This document shows, one piece after another, positions 36,362 to 48,358 of a stretch of DNA of 64,000 nt. Each line of letters opens with the position of its first letter. Position 1 is the first letter of the stretch. A program made the position numbers and the translations under genes. Origin of the DNA: Balamuthia mandrillaris (Eukaryota; Discosea; Longamoebia; Balamuthiidae); assembly GCA_031835245.1 (NCBI GenBank), contig JAVKOQ010000025.1, positions 117,001 to 181,000 of the forward strand. Direction: 5' to 3'. The notes below the pieces were generated by a model. That model was not told the origin of the DNA. It saw nothing but the letters and a program-made list of their open reading frames with translations, and did no database searches.

Positions 36362-37270
36362 ATGCACACAACCACGCCGGCCTCATGGGAGGAACTTCCA
36401 CCAGAACTTTTTTTGCTATGCTTCGGGTACCTTCCTGTGGTGGACCTGGCGGCAGGGTGCTCGCTGGTTTGTTCCTGGTGGTACGCCGCCAGCCAGCAGG
36501 ACTCCTTGTGGGAAGCTCATTTTCATCGCTACCGGCGAAGATGGCAAGAAAGTTTGGAGGGAGCGATCTCTCCGGCATTTCTGCTAAACTGGTTCTTTCC
36601 TGTAGCTTCCTCTTTCTCCTCTTCTTCTGCCGATACTTGTTCGCAGTTGCCAGTGCTGTCGGGGATACGATTTCCAATGCTGGAAGCTTTGGCAACAGGC
36701 ATCAAACGTTCGACTACATTCAAACGCTCTTGCTCTCGCTTCATTCTCTCTTCGTTTCTTCAGTTTCATGTCCCAGCATTACGTCACAACCACATCAACA
36801 AGCACAACCACCAAACCTTCTTCAAAAGCCTGGCGTGGAAAAGTCGTGTGAAAGCGTGTTTCCATCAAAATGGATTGTTGGCCGAACCTTTCTTACGTTG
36901 GTCGCATGAATCGTCTTCTGGTTATTCTTCCGGCTTCAGTGTTTCCTCTTCGACTTGTTCCTGTTTTACGCTGGAAGATAACCTTTTGGCTGAAGTGTTA
37001 TCTTATCTTTGGCCTGTAGAAAGAGAAAGGATAAGAGTGACGTCAAAGAAACTGATGATGGTAGTCGATTGTTTGAACTCATCATGGAAGCTGAGACGGA
37101 TGCAGCAGTTACAGTGGAACAAGAGGAAGAGAAGGACGTTGAAGATGTTGTGGAAGAGGGAACAAGAAGAACAAAAGAGGAAATTGGATGATGGGGAAGA
37201 AGAAAAGGACAAAGAAGGAAGAACAGAAAAGAAAAAAAGGAGGATGACAAAAGAAGAAATCCGTGTTTGA
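36362..37270 (+). CDS. F-box protein
   Basis: A single-exon frame of 302 residues from ATG 36362. The F-box is at the N-terminus: SWEELPPELFLLCFGYLPVV then DLAAGCSLVCSWWYAASQQD and LWEAHFHRYRRRWQESLEG, the standard helix pattern for binding SKP1 in SCF ubiquitin ligases. A second F-box-like stretch, TLEDNLLAEVLSYLWPVERE, appears near residue 205 with RIRVTSKKLMMVVDC after it. The tail is strongly charged (KREQEEQKRKLDDGEEEKDK). The frame remains open upstream to 36203 through the duplicated 216-bp fragment; 36362 was chosen because homology begins right after it. No substrate-binding repeats are visible. Confidence 0.75.
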   Translation: MHTTTPASWEELPPELFLLCFGYLPVVDLAAGCSLVCSWWYAASQQDSLWEAHFHRYRRRWQESLEGAISPAFLLNWFFPVASSFSSSSADTCSQLPVLSGIRFPMLEALATGIKRSTTFKRSCSRFILSSFLQFHVPALRHNHINKHNHQTFFKSLAWKSRVKACFHQNGLLAEPFLRWSHESSSGYSSGFSVSSSTCSCFTLEDNLLAEVLSYLWPVERERIRVTSKKLMMVVDCLNSSWKLRRMQQLQWNKRKRRTLKMLWKREQEEQKRKLDDGEEEKDKEGRTEKKKRRMTKEEIRV

Positions 37271-37356
37271 CTGGTATAAAAATGAAACAGTCGGTTGCAA
37301 AAAGCGAAAGCAACAGAAAAAAGAAGGAAGAAGAACAGAATAAAGAAAGACAGCGT

Positions 37357-38544
37357 TTACGAAGAGAATGGCTGATTGGTGAGGAAACGTTTCAGCATGT
37401 CGAGAGCGTTCTTGGGTTGATCCATTGGTACCATGTGACCGGCGTCCTCCACTTTGAGCCAAGTGAAGCCCTGTTCGCTTTTAACGTGACCAGCCACAGA
37501 ACCACTCACTTTCCAGTCGGTGAAGTTTTGCTTATTGAAAGCTTGTTGGCCTGGCCATTCTAATGCTTCAGTCCACATGTCTCCTCCTACCCAATTGCAG
37601 ATAAAGTCTTTTTATTTTGTTTCGTTAGCAATAAGATGGGAAGACTCAAATACGAAAAAAAGCTAGAAAACAACGAACCAAGCATGCCGGAATAGACAAG
37701 AACGCGGTATTTGTTGGCAAGCATATTGGGAATATGAACGTCGAGGTTGGATATCCAGTCGCCAAGGAGATAGGTATGAACCGCCATGTTGCATGTGGAC
37801 CAGTCGTGTCCTTCCACTCCTAACTCTTTCTTCACTGATGGTTGCTGTACAGTTACGACGAAACAATGTTATCAGAAGAAATGGAAAGAGAAGAATAAAA
37901 ATACGAAAGCGTACCGCGAGGAACTTGATAACAGCATCAAAGTCGTAGCACAAGTTACCATGTTCGCAAGGAATCTTCCAATTGTATGGCTATGATGCAA
38001 GATTCCTATTGTTAGAAAACATATATCAAAAAACACAAACGAAATGCATACATTTGGTGTATAGCCAAGATTCAAGCCCATGGTGAACATTACTGCCTCG
38101 GTGGCGATCTGACATTCCTCCAAGGCAACGATCCATCCTCCAGGCACCCAACTTGCGACGTCGATCAAATCTTGGCATACAGAGAACGCACCTTTGGCGA
38201 TCTCGTATTCTATGGAGTTGATGATATTGTATTGGTATCTAGCAATAAAGTCAGCTTGGAGACATAGCATGGAACAGAGAAGAGGACAGAAATAAACGAA
38301 CGCGTATTCAGCATATCCAGGGTATTGTCTATAAGGATCGACCCATCCGTTGCCAATGCCGATGCCTTTGAGGTTGATATCGACGATGCCTTCATGCTTT
38401 TGGTTAGCGGTCATGACCTTGTACCCGATTGCAGGCACATAATGACCAGCGTACGACTCGCCAATGATATAGAAATCCAGAGGACTGTCGTTTCGATTGG
38501 TTAGTATAAGAAAATGAAACGAGAAAACCTTGGAAGAGGGAGAG

Positions 38545-38594
<50 letters not shown>

Positions 38595-38902
38595 CAAAGC
38601 AGAAGAATGCAGCAGAGGCACTAAGAGAAACCTGTATTGAGGATAAAGCAGGAAGAAGTTTTGGAGGAAGACCCAAAGCTGTTGAGCGACCTGATCTTCG
38701 TCCACAACGTAGTCCCTGCTGGAATCGGCATAGCTAAAGCCGGTACCAACGGGTTGGTCCACGTACAGCAGGTTGGCAAAGGAGTTCCAGCTGTAAGGGT
38801 TCAGCTTCAGCGACAGGTCCTTGTTTACTGTGTAAGGCCCGTTCTCCTGTTGAAGTGAGAATCAAACAGATTAGCAAACGAAAGGAAGCGAAAGGAGAGA
38901 GG

Positions 38903-38942
<40 letters not shown>

Positions 38943-39618
38943 AATGTCACAACGAAGAAGGACGAGAGAATGCGAAAGCAAAGGAGAAACGATAAAAACA
39001 AATGGTAGAAAGAAGCAAAGCAGAAGAGAAGGAAGAAAGCCGCAGTGTGGAGTACGCACAGCAAAGAGAGCCAGTTCAGAGGAGCAACCAGGTCCGCCAG
39101 TGAGCCACAAGACCAACGGGTCGCTGCTGGGCTTCGAACGAGACTCAAACATCCCTTTAAAAAAATTTTTTTGTCAAAGAAAAATAACACACAATAAAGA
39201 ACAAGAAGATGAACCAAAAAAACGGTGAGGAAGAAAAAAAGATACGCACAAAAGAACAAGTGGCTGCCATTATGATACGTTCCATTGATCGTTATGTAAC
39301 CTATAACAGTAATAATGAACCGAAAAAAAAAATCAGTTTTGTTAACAAAAAAGAAAAAGGATGATGCACTGAAAGAAAATAAAAACACAAACCGCTGTGC
39401 TGGGTGACGTTGTCAGGGCCGATGCCTTGTGGAGAGTGCAGGCGGTGATGCTTTGGATTAAATTGAAAGGGTTCAACGTTTTTGTCGTCGTTGTTGTTGT
39501 TCTCTTCCAAAAGGCCGCCGATCGGTTTTCTCAAAGGAACCGAGTGCACGCAGAGCACCAAGCCCACGAAGCAAAGGAACAAGACCTTGGGGAAGGAGAG
39601 AGGCCCTACGCCGTTCAT
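37357..39618 (-). CDS. Secreted serine carboxypeptidase (peptidase family S10)
   Basis: Nine exons on the minus strand give roughly 480 residues. Exon 1 is 39618..39393 and the last exon ends at 37357. The N-terminus [18 protein letters not shown] is a signal peptide, so lysosomal or secreted location is likely. Family blocks are [49 protein letters not shown], the catalytic Ser in [14 protein letters not shown], the catalytic Asp in [11 protein letters not shown] (formed across the last intron) and the catalytic His in [13 protein letters not shown]. It removes C-terminal residues from peptides at acidic pH. Acceptor choice before [12 protein letters not shown] rests on phase. Two introns carry (GA)n, sense (CT)n. 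Confidence 0.9.
38549..38590. repeat. (GA)n in carboxypeptidase intron
   Basis: About 20 GA units, sense strand (CT)n; a second tract lies at 38908-38938 in the neighbouring intron of the same gene. Confidence 0.9.
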
Positions 39619-39953
39619 CGTGCGTCCGCCCTGTTTCGTAATTTGTAGTTTTCGACAACAGAGAGAGAAAAAAATTTAATTTATTGTGGAAAATCGGTAG
39701 AAAGTTTACAGCGAAAATGGAGAAAAGTGGATTTCATTCCGATGGGATGGCGTACCAACCAAATGGATGGATGAAATGGACAAACATGGCAGAAAATGGC
39801 GGAAAAGCCATTCTTGGAGAACGCAAAAGAAAGAAAGAAATGGAAGAAATAAGAAGAGAAGAAAAGGAAGAATAACAGAAGCAAGAACAAGAGGGGGAAG
39901 AAAAGCAGCCATACAACAAACCAAAAAGTGATCGATATACAACAGCAGCGGTC
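39619..39953. promoter_or_regulatory. Bidirectional intergenic region
   Basis: The 335 bp separate the divergent carboxypeptidase and GNAT starts and should hold both promoters. It is A-rich with scattered ATGG motifs. No TATA box or repeat stands out. Confidence 0.4.
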
Positions 39954-40722
39954 ATGGAAGGATCACAACAGAAACCCTGGTTTAGGATACGGCAAGGAAG
40001 ATCCGAGGACGCCGAAAAAATCGCCGCTTTGAGCAACCTTGCCTACCTTCCTGACGCAGTCCACTTCAAACACGGCAGCGATCGAACCAACCAAAAAGAG
40101 GTGAGCGTCTTGTTTTTTTTTTTTTTTTTGGCTAGCCTGTGCCACACCTCTCCACGCGGAAGCATTTGACTACAGCAGAACTACTGTGCTACTCCATATG
40201 ACAGGTTGAACAACTTTTCCGCCTTGCAGAGTCTTACTTCCTGGTTGCAGAATTGGACAAGGATGTTTACGGTAAGGCGGTCAAAAGCCCTCCTCGTGCA
40301 CTCCACCGCTCTGCGACCCCCCCAAATGCTAACTCCAAAAAGGTTCATCGGAGGAGGAAGGGAAACTGGTGGGAAGCATTCACTACTGCCACCGTGAGGA
40401 GGGGGTCTACTTTGGGATGCTCTCGGTGCACCCGCAGCACCAGCGCAAAGGCCTGGCCGCGGCCCTCATCCATCGGGTGACGGAGCACGCCCGCGCGGCC
40501 GGCAAGGCTTACCTGGAGATCCACGTCCTCAACATCGTGAACAAGGAGACAGGGGAGGACATGCGCTTCTCGGACCGATGCGGCATCTGGACGGACCTCA
40601 GCGATTACTACCGGCGGATAGGCTTCGAGGAGGTGGCGGGCCGGGAGAGGATACCCTGGGTGGAGGACTGTCCCGTGCGAGACTATCGAGCGGAGTTTGT
40701 GGTGATGCGCAAGGCTTTGTAG
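39954..40722 (+). CDS. GNAT-family N-acetyltransferase
   Basis: Exons are 39954..40100, 40205..40271 and 40343..40722, giving 197 residues. GNAT enzymes transfer acetyl from acetyl-CoA to an amine. The first strand-helix is WFRIRQGRSEDAEKIAALSN. The central strand GSIHYCHREEGVYFGMLSVH leads into HPQHQRKGLAAALIHRVTEH, whose Q-x-x-G-L/x-A pattern is the acetyl-CoA pyrophosphate loop. GKAYLEIHVLN and LSDYYRRIGFEEV are the following conserved strand and helix. The segment between strands is longer than usual (NKETGEDMRFSDRCGIWT). Substrate cannot be predicted. Intron 1 has a T-run; intron 2 is only 71 bp. Confidence 0.88.
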
Positions 40723-41358
40723 GTTCCCACCCCCTTTTGTTGCAACGCAGCAAAAAAAGACTGCAGCAACGGAATCGCAAATTTTTTTGGTTGCTGGGCA
40801 TTTTTTTTGAATTGGACCAATGGGACTGCGATCCGTGATCATAAACTTGAACAATACCTAAACTGTACATGAAATTCCGCCGAATGTTTGATCGTGCGGC
40901 TCCCGTTTATTCCCGGATGGAACAGAATATCCTCATTTGGTCCTGGCATCTTTGCCTAAATCTGCGGGGCAGCCCAAAAAAAGAGTTGCCGAACGTAGCG
41001 ACAGACAAACTCTTTCCTCATACTGGCCCTTGCTAGTCAATCCCATTTAACCGACCTTTTTTATGGCTTGCTTCCCTATCTGTTCCCCCGCCGCCGGTTG
41101 TCGCAGTCCGCCGCAACCTCTCTTTACGAAGCGTGCTGGTCAGCAGTAGCACTAGCAGGGCTGGAGGAAGGCATACGCAAACCAAACAAGAGGCAGCGGA
41201 ACACAAAAAATTAAATAATAGCAATAAATAAGGAATTATTAGAAAGAGAAAAAAAATTAAAAAAACAGACGCACTCTCTTTCTTTCTTTCTTTTTCTCTC
41301 TTCTATTTATTTATTTTTTTTTTTTTGTGTGGAAGAGAGAGCGGTTCGTTGCTTGACG
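40723..41358. other. Intergenic region
   Basis: Between the GNAT stop and the GATA gene start. Contains T- and A-runs and a TTTC/TTTATT-rich stretch at ~41278-41325 that probably belongs to the GATA-gene promoter. No RNA gene or mobile element is recognised. Confidence 0.4.
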
Positions 41359-42103
41359 ATGATGGAGAGGGATGACGAAACAGAGAAAACGGTGATGGGG
41401 GAGGAGGAGGAGGAAGAAGAAGGTGGAGAGGGCTTGGAGGACGGTCAGCCCGCAGACAAGCCCACAGACCCCATCCCCTTCCTCTATGACTTCAAGGTGG
41501 AGGGCAGCGCTAAGAAGAAGCGACCCGCGAAACCACAGACGGATCAACACCAGCAGCTGATGGGCCAGATCAATTGGACAAAGGTTTCTTTTAAAACACG
41601 GAAACTGTTTCTTATAATTTTCTGACTTAGGTTTTTTTTTTTGATACTAACAAAAAAAAAAGATTCTGGGTCTCTCCAAACAACTGCAGCGCCTTTCGAA
41701 CAAAGCGTTGGCGATGGAGCCCATCTCTGAGGATGACCACAGCGCAGCGCTAACGTGCGCCGATGAGATTAGCAGATGCCTCCTCCAACCGCTTCAACAC
41801 TGCGTTCAGTGCGGTACCGGATCCGATTCAGCTGATCTTTTTTTTTTTTTGGTGTTTTTCTTTCTTTCTTTTCTTTTGCTAGTGATGACAGTGATGGTGG
41901 TGATGATAGTGATGGTCATTTTTTATTTTTTTGCTGATGTTTTGCTTTTTTCTTTTCCCTTGTTCTTCGTCTTTGTTCTCATCTTTTGTAGGTTCTACAA
42001 AGACGCCACAGTGGCGAAAAGGTCCCAGCGGGAAAAAAGAGTGCGATATCTGTGTTCTTTTTATTTTTATTTGTTTATCATGAACTCAGATGCAAAAAAC
42101 TAA

Positions 42104-42139
<36 letters not shown>

Positions 42140-42937
42140 AAAACGCATTTATCAAATCGATCATCACAACATCAAACAGCCTTTGCAACGCCTGTGGCAT
42201 CCGCTATCGAAAGCTGCTTCGAAGCGACGCGATGGCCCAACAACAGCCGCCGCCGCAAAAAACTCTTTCTGATGATTGGCCATCACCAGCGTCGTCATCA
42301 TCATCTACTTCCACCCCCACCTCTTCCTCATCCTCTACCGCCACCCCATCATCCCCAGCCACAAGGAAGCAGAGTGCAGAACAACAACCAGCCAGTAGAC
42401 CATCCAACCCAAGGTAAGGGCAAATAAACAAAAAGTCATCTCAGAGACGAGGAGGGATGAGATGGAAGAGAAAGAAAAGTTGTTCGAAGGATCTGATCCG
42501 ACATGCACATTTTTTTAAAAAACCACTCACGCAGAGCTGGGAAAGGTGGCCTGCGGAACGAAGCAAGCGCAACGAGCACACGAAGAACGAAGCAACCATT
42601 GGAACAACACGAGGTGCTGGCACCGGCGGCACAGCGGCGGAGAAGGACCTACTTTCAACGAAACCGAAAACGAGGGCGCACGCCGTCCTTCGGAACCGAA
42701 GCTCATACAGAACAACAAATAAAAGAAGAAGGAGAAGGAGAAGAAAATGAAGCACAACAGCAACGACAACGACCAAGAAAAACGAAACCAACACACAAAT
42801 CCCTTTCCTCTCCCGAACAAACGACCGATGATGATGCTGACTCCTCTTTCCCTCGGCACTCCTCTTCTTCCCCTCATCGCCGCCCACCCACAGCCACCAA
42901 CAAGTCAGCCATTGACTTCCTTTTAAACGAAAAATAA
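41359..42937 (+). CDS. GATA-type zinc-finger protein
   Basis: Exons are 41359..41583, 41663..41813, 41992..42040, 42180..42413 and 42535..42937, giving 353 residues. The GATA finger is split by two introns: HCVQCG, then STKTPQWRKGPSGKK, then LCNACGIRYRKLLRS, giving CxxC-x(17-18)-CxxC with the typical TPxWRxGP and LCNACG signatures. It should bind GATA-like DNA in the nucleus. The N-terminus is acidic (GEEEEEEEGGEGLEDG) with a helical ILGLSKQLQRLSNKALAMEP. The C-terminal half is Ser/Thr/Pro- then Arg/Gln-rich with a basic RTYFQRNRKRGRTPS patch, ending AIDFLLNEK. Fungal/amoebal GATA factors have similar single fingers. Two adjacent ATGs begin the frame. Confidence 0.88.
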
Positions 42938-44125
42938 CAGAACACATCATCACATCGTTTCAACACACACACACACCACAAGAAAATAGAATAAGAGGAT
43001 GAAGAAGAAGAAGGAGGAAGAAAAAGTACATGAGCGATGCGGAGCTGAGCCAACTCATCGAGGCAGCCGTCAAGAAGAAGAAGGAGGAAGAAAAAGTACC
43101 AGCGGTAGTTAAAAAGGAATAAGCAACACAAAGATAACGCCATCAACAAGCACACCTGCTGCTGTAAAGCTCTCCTCGAAGATGACGTCACCCTAACCAA
43201 GACTAACGTTCCCCTTTCTTTGAACCGCCGGCCACTGCTTTTCTTTGTTGACAACGTTGGTAGCATGGTTACCTGCACTATCTCCACCATCTCCTTCCCC
43301 TAACACCGCTGGTTTCACAAAAATAGCAAGTGTAGCGCTGTTGCGGACCCTTATCCGTGGGCAGCTGCGTCAAATGGACTTGTATGGTAATTTGAAACAA
43401 AAATAAAAATAAAATAAAAAAATGGATAACAAAAAAAAAAACACTTCTTCCTTTGTAGCGCTGCAAGGTAGACATTTGAACTGAGGTGCCATGTATGTTT
43501 TCCCACTGAGCCAAAGGGCGAGTAGCGTGGCGTGGTATCTTGGTTATGTCTTTCTGCTGCTGAGGGGCGTGGTCAACTTCTCATTTTGTCGACAAAAATA
43601 AAATTAAATCAAATCCAAGCTCGGCCTGACAGGAGTCGAACCGACGTCGTTCAGGTGAGGTAGGGATGGATGGACATGAGAGAGGAGAGGAGAGAGCACC
43701 GAAACACAGAGACTCGCGAAAAGCGGACAAAAAAAGAAGAAAGCCGAGCGGGAAGAGTCGAACGAAAAAGAACCTCATATCTTTGGGGTTTTAATTCCCC
43801 TCTTCCCCTTCCCCCAAAACTACTGGCCTCCTTCAATTGCATCATTTATCGTATCACTGCGTACGTGTTGTGTCTCTCGTTCTTTTCCCCCTCATCTGAT
43901 TTTTTTCTTTTTGTTTTTTTGGGTGCTGCGCTCTCGCATCTTTTGTTCTTTCTCGTCCACAGAGGTGAACATACCTTGCTGCCAGGTCAGTGGCAGGCAG
44001 TCAGCGTGAGTACCTTCTTCATCCCTTCGATCTGCTACCTTTTTTTTTTCATTTTTTCTTTTGAAAGATTTGACAATCTCTTTTTTTTTGTTTGGGATTT
44101 TTCCTTCAAAAACAGAAAAAAAAAA
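42938..44125. other. Intergenic region with short repeats and tRNA-like motifs
   Basis: Near 43003-43030 and 43073-43101 a block of about 28 bp (AAGAAGAAGGAGGAAGAAAA core) is repeated directly. The second copy ends a 30-codon ORF (43030..43122) reading MSDAELSQLIEAAVKKKKEE. The minus strand contains a GGTTCGACTCC B-box-like element at 43632-43642 and a TGGCTCAGTGG A-box-like element at 43508-43518, but no cloverleaf could be folded. The 300 bp before 44126 probably hold the CLC 5' leader, perhaps with a non-coding exon. Confidence 0.4.
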
Positions 44126-46078
44126 ATGGACACTGGGTCAGTTCCTTCTCTTTCTTTGTCCATCAACCATTCGGCCGGAGATATTCCCGTTCTGGAACGA
44201 AGGGCCTCCTCCTCCATGGAGGATGATGAGGATGCAGAGGTAGAGGAAGGGGCGCTACTTCTTGGGGATGGTGATGATGAGGAACAGCAACACCAACAAC
44301 GCCAGCGGCGGCGGGTTTATGGCTCAGGCGAAACAAAGACAGCAGAAGCAACAACAACTGAAAACAGGAAGCAACGAGAAGAAGAGGAAGAAGGAGAGGG
44401 AGAAGGGGAGGAAGGTTGGGAGGAAAAACACAGAGTGTTGTTTGCTTTGTTGGCTTGGCCGTTGACGTTGAAGGAACAGCTCTATGATGGACGGCAGTTA
44501 ACCCCCGTTCAACTGCACATTTGGGCGTTCGTAATTGGCGCGCTAGGTGGTCTAGTTATTTATGCGTACTATGAAGGTATGCTTTCTTATTGTTATTGTT
44601 ACTTCCTCTCTTCGTCGTTCTCTTCGTCGTTTTCTTCATCGTTCTCTTCGTCGTTCTCTTCTCTTCGTCGTTCTCTTCCTTCTCTTCTCTTCGTGTTTCT
44701 CTATTTGCCCTCTTATTTTATTTCTGTTACTCACTTTTTTTTTCTCTCGAATGAAGTACTTCATTATGGCCTGAAATTGGTGTGGCATATCATTCCTCAT
44801 GCACTCTTTGACCACACTCCTATATTTGGGGACAGATTTCCTCGATGGAACTACATATGGATAGCATCCATGATAATGGGCACGATGGTGGGAATTTGTT
44901 CTTGGTTGTGGACCAAGTTTAGTTTCTTCAAGCTGGCGGGCACCATGCCTGACATGATCAATAAGCTTCATTTGAGGGGCTACATAGGGACAAATCACCT
45001 CATTCCCATGTTTGTAACATCGCTGGTAACTTGTTACTTTCATTCTCTCTCTCTCTCATTCGCTTTCTCGTCTCGTTCTTTTGCTCCTCTCTTTCTCTGG
45101 CTTACTCTTGTATACTTTAATATTAATTTGAAAATGCAAAAATAAGATATCAATTATATCTGGTGGAAGTTGTGGACCTGAAGCTGCAGTCATCATCATA
45201 GGAGGTGCTGTTGGCAGTAAAGTCGGCAAACTTTTGAACCAACGGACCAGGTTCTTTATCCTCGTCTACCTCTTTTTTTTTATCCATCGTTCTCATTTCA
45301 TTTTTTATCTCTTTACCACTCGTCGTTTCTTGTTTTGCTATTTTGCGGTCTTACTCTTTGTAATTTAAAGCACGTTACGAGTGTTGACGTTATGTGGCAT
45401 GAGCGCCGGATTGAGCGCCTTCTTCGGCTTGCCGTTGGGAGGTGCTATTTTCGTACTGGAACTGCCACACCGGATGGGGCTTCAGTTCTATGAAGCCATC
45501 ACCCCTACCATCATTTCCTCCCTTATCGCTGTTTTAATCAAGAAAGGCCTTACTATGCAAGACCTGGGTGGAAACTGGATATGTATGTTTCTCCTTTTGT
45601 TTTCTTGTATTTGTGTTTGTATCGTTTCTCAATGACCCAAAAATAAAGTTCCAGGAATAAAACAAGCCAAGGCGGTGGACATGCTCAAAGGAGTGGTACT
45701 AGGTGCCATCTCCGCCCTCATAGGGATCGTCTTCATCTACATCGCCCACCTGGCCAAATGGCTGTTCCACGAGAAGCTGAAGCTGCATCAGCGGCCGATC
45801 TTCGCGGGGGCCATGGCCGGAGCGATCATCGGCCTTACGGGCATGCTCTGGCCGGAGACGCTCTTTTGGAGCGAGTTGGAGATGCAGACCATTTTGGACA
45901 GAGGAAGGACGCCGCTGCCTAACATACCGTCATGGTTGGGCAGCGTGGCTGCTGATTGGGGATGGGGCAAAGTGCCCTATAATTGGCACCTTTATTTTCA
46001 GATTTCGGCCATCAAGGTATGTTTTTGGTTTACTTTTCTCTTCTTCTGAATCTATTTATTGCCTTTATTTTTTCTTTT

Positions 46079-46117
<39 letters not shown>

Positions 46118-46912
46118 GGTTGTCATGGTTTTGTTAACCCAATACCAAAAATATAGGCATTGGTAACTATAGTTGCGATTGTTGGGGGTTATCCAGGTGG
46201 GGTCATCTATCCATTGTTCTTCGTGGGGGCCGCTTTCGGCTACGGCTTCAGCCTGTTGGTAGACAGCGAAGCATTCCCAGCCACCCTTTGCATTCTTTGC
46301 TTCATGGGCGGCATTGAGGTTGCCATTACTCGTACGCCATGGGCTACTTCTATCGTTCTTCTTCAGTTGCAGGTTTGTTAAGTTTTTAAAATTCCATTAC
46401 TCCCGTTTTGGTTAACAAAAAAAAAAAAAAACCAAAGGCGGGTTTCGAGAAATACAGTGACAATGAGAACGAATCCCACTTTGTTTCCCTCTTCTCAGTG
46501 CTCTCCACTGCCGTTTGTACCAGCCTCTTCCTCACCCGCAGCGTGAAGTACTATTCTGCGCAGCGCAACCGGTCCGATGCGCTGATCATAAGGGGAGAGG
46601 CCCGCATGTACGAGGATGACTTTGATGAGCAGATGATATTGAATGATAAGATGTTGCACCACGATGAGGATGACGATGAGGATGAACAGGAGTTGCGAGA
46701 GAAGCTTCGTCTTAACAAGTACGTTACTGTTTTTCGTTTCGTTCTCGTTTTCTTTCTAAGTTGATAATAAGAAGACTAACTGTGAAACAAATAGGGCGTT
46801 GTGGGATAGTGGAGGAGATGCCATTCGACGCGTCTATCGGTCACCCTCTTATTACAGTCAACAATTCGCTGATGGAATTTCGTTTGAAAGTTTGGAGGCG
46901 CATCTGCTTTGA
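44126..46912 (+). CDS. CLC-type chloride channel/transporter with atypical pore motifs
   Basis: Exons are 44126..44576, 44757..45025, 45147..45250, 45371..45582, 45649..46016, 46157..46372, 46438..46718 and 46795..46912, giving 672 residues. The ~130-residue acidic N-terminus precedes many hydrophobic helices. Family hallmarks are SGGSCGPEAAVIIIGGAVGS, SAGLSAFFGLPLGGAIFVLE, GGYPGGVIYPLFFVGAAFGY and a late RTPWATSIVLLQ. The usual gating glutamate motif GKEGP is GSCGPE here, and no GSGIP(E) is found near the first selectivity loop (RGYIGTNHLIPMFVTSL). This resembles the divergent bacterial-type CLC-like branch rather than ordinary eukaryotic CLCs. The C-terminus lacks clear CBS domains. Transport mode is uncertain. 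An upstream non-coding exon is possible. Confidence 0.8.
46083..46113. repeat. (CT)n in CLC intron 5
   Basis: About 15 CT units on the sense strand, upstream of the acceptor. Confidence 0.9.
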
Positions 46913-47108
46913 CCCACCCATTCTTTTTATTCGTGATGGGTTTGTTATGATGCTCTTTGTTCTTTTAGAAAATCTATTTATTCGCTCTGCTGAAACTTGC
47001 TGTTGGTAACGACAACGAAATAACAAACATTATCGTAATATTGATAGTGCTCTTCTGCTATTCAGATGAGGGGAAGTGAGAGAGAAAGAGAGAGAGAAGA
47101 GTGTAGAC

Positions 47109-47309
47109 TCACTTCGCGCCACCGTTGCTTCCTTTTCGATTGGAGGAAAGAGCCGCATAGGCCAGAGCGTTGGCAAGGATGCGAGCACCCCCCACCGAAG
47201 AAGCCCCATCGCAGAGCGCATTGATGGTGACCACCATGCCGTACATCTCCTCTTTCCTCAGTCCCACCAAGGTTGGTTTGTTCGCCTCAACTCCCTGTTC
47301 TTCCTCCAT
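47109..47309 (-). CDS. Small ORF of 66 residues, possibly a gene remnant
   Basis: ATG 47309 opens a frame with NKPTLVGLRKEEMYGMVVTI, then NALCDGASSVGGARILANAL and a Ser/Asn/Gly end. Composition is coding-like and the CDGAS...GARILANALAYA segment resembles the helical part of serine beta-lactamase-like hydrolases, but no catalytic motif is present. It could be a last exon, a decayed fragment or a true small protein. It overlaps no other gene. Confidence 0.3.
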   Translation of the reverse strand: MEEEQGVEANKPTLVGLRKEEMYGMVVTINALCDGASSVGGARILANALAYAALSSNRKGSNGGAK

Positions 47310-47621
47310 TCCTCGAATGATATATTATCCGAGGTCCCTTTGTTGTTTGTCAGGAAACTAAAACCATGGGCAGGTCACCGCGGTGTGCCACAAAGGGGAT
47401 TGAAGGCGGTTGCTGCCAGAACCATCACCATCCTCATAAGAAGAAGCATCCATTCGCTCTCGCTCCCCTTCTCCCTGCTCCTCTCTGGGTTCTCTGCTCT
47501 GCGTAGAGAGGGTAAATTCATCGTGCTTCCAATGCTCTCTTGTACTGGCTCGTATCCTGTCTCCTGTCCATGTTTCGTTCGTGACGACACGATTTTTGCG
47601 AAAGGAGGGAAAAAACAAAAG

Positions 47622-48235
47622 ATGAGAAGCAGCAGCTTGCGAGTTTCCACAACAAACATGCGGTGGCCTGCGGTGTTCCGGCCTTCTGTCGTCTCCCTGA
47701 GCGCACATCCTACAAAACCTATGCCAAGCATTTCACCCAACGCAACACTGAGTCGCTGCTTTCTGTCCTCCCCCTCCCCCTCCTCCTTCTCGGCAACGTA
47801 TACCACCGCTTCGTCACCGGCCGACGCTCATCCCGTTTCTTCCCGTCGGGAGGCCGTCCTCAAGCTCAGCACCTCCAAAGCCGTTCCCCTCTTCTTCACT
47901 CCCGTTCCCTGTCACAAACCCGACCACGACCCTTCTCACGCCATGTTCGTCCTCCACGGCCTCCTGGGCTGCGGCCTCAACTGGAGAACTCTGGCCAAGC
48001 GCATGGTGGCCCCTCTCCACGGGGACATCTACCTCGTGGACCTGAGGAACCACGGGCAGAGCGCTCACTCCGAGGACACCTCCTATGAGGCCATGGCGCA
48101 CGACCTCTACTACTTGTTCAAGCAGAACAAAAAGCTGGAGAGAGTTACTCTCTTTGGGCACAGCATGGTTGGTGCACTCTCTTCTCTCATGCTCTTTTCT
48201 GTTCTCTCCTTCTTGTTACTCCTCTCTCTTGCTTC

Positions 48236-48270
<35 letters not shown>

Positions 48271-48327
48271 CACTCTCTCTTCTCTCCTCTCTGTTCTCTG
48301 TTCTCTCTCTGTTCTCTGTTCTCTCTC

Positions 48328-48358
<31 letters not shown>

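Noticed and set aside
43480-43645. Possible tRNA on the minus strand (GGTTCGACTCC B box, TGGCTCAGTGG A box)
   Set aside because: The B box lies upstream of the A box on the minus strand, so their order is wrong for one gene, and the T stem has mismatches.
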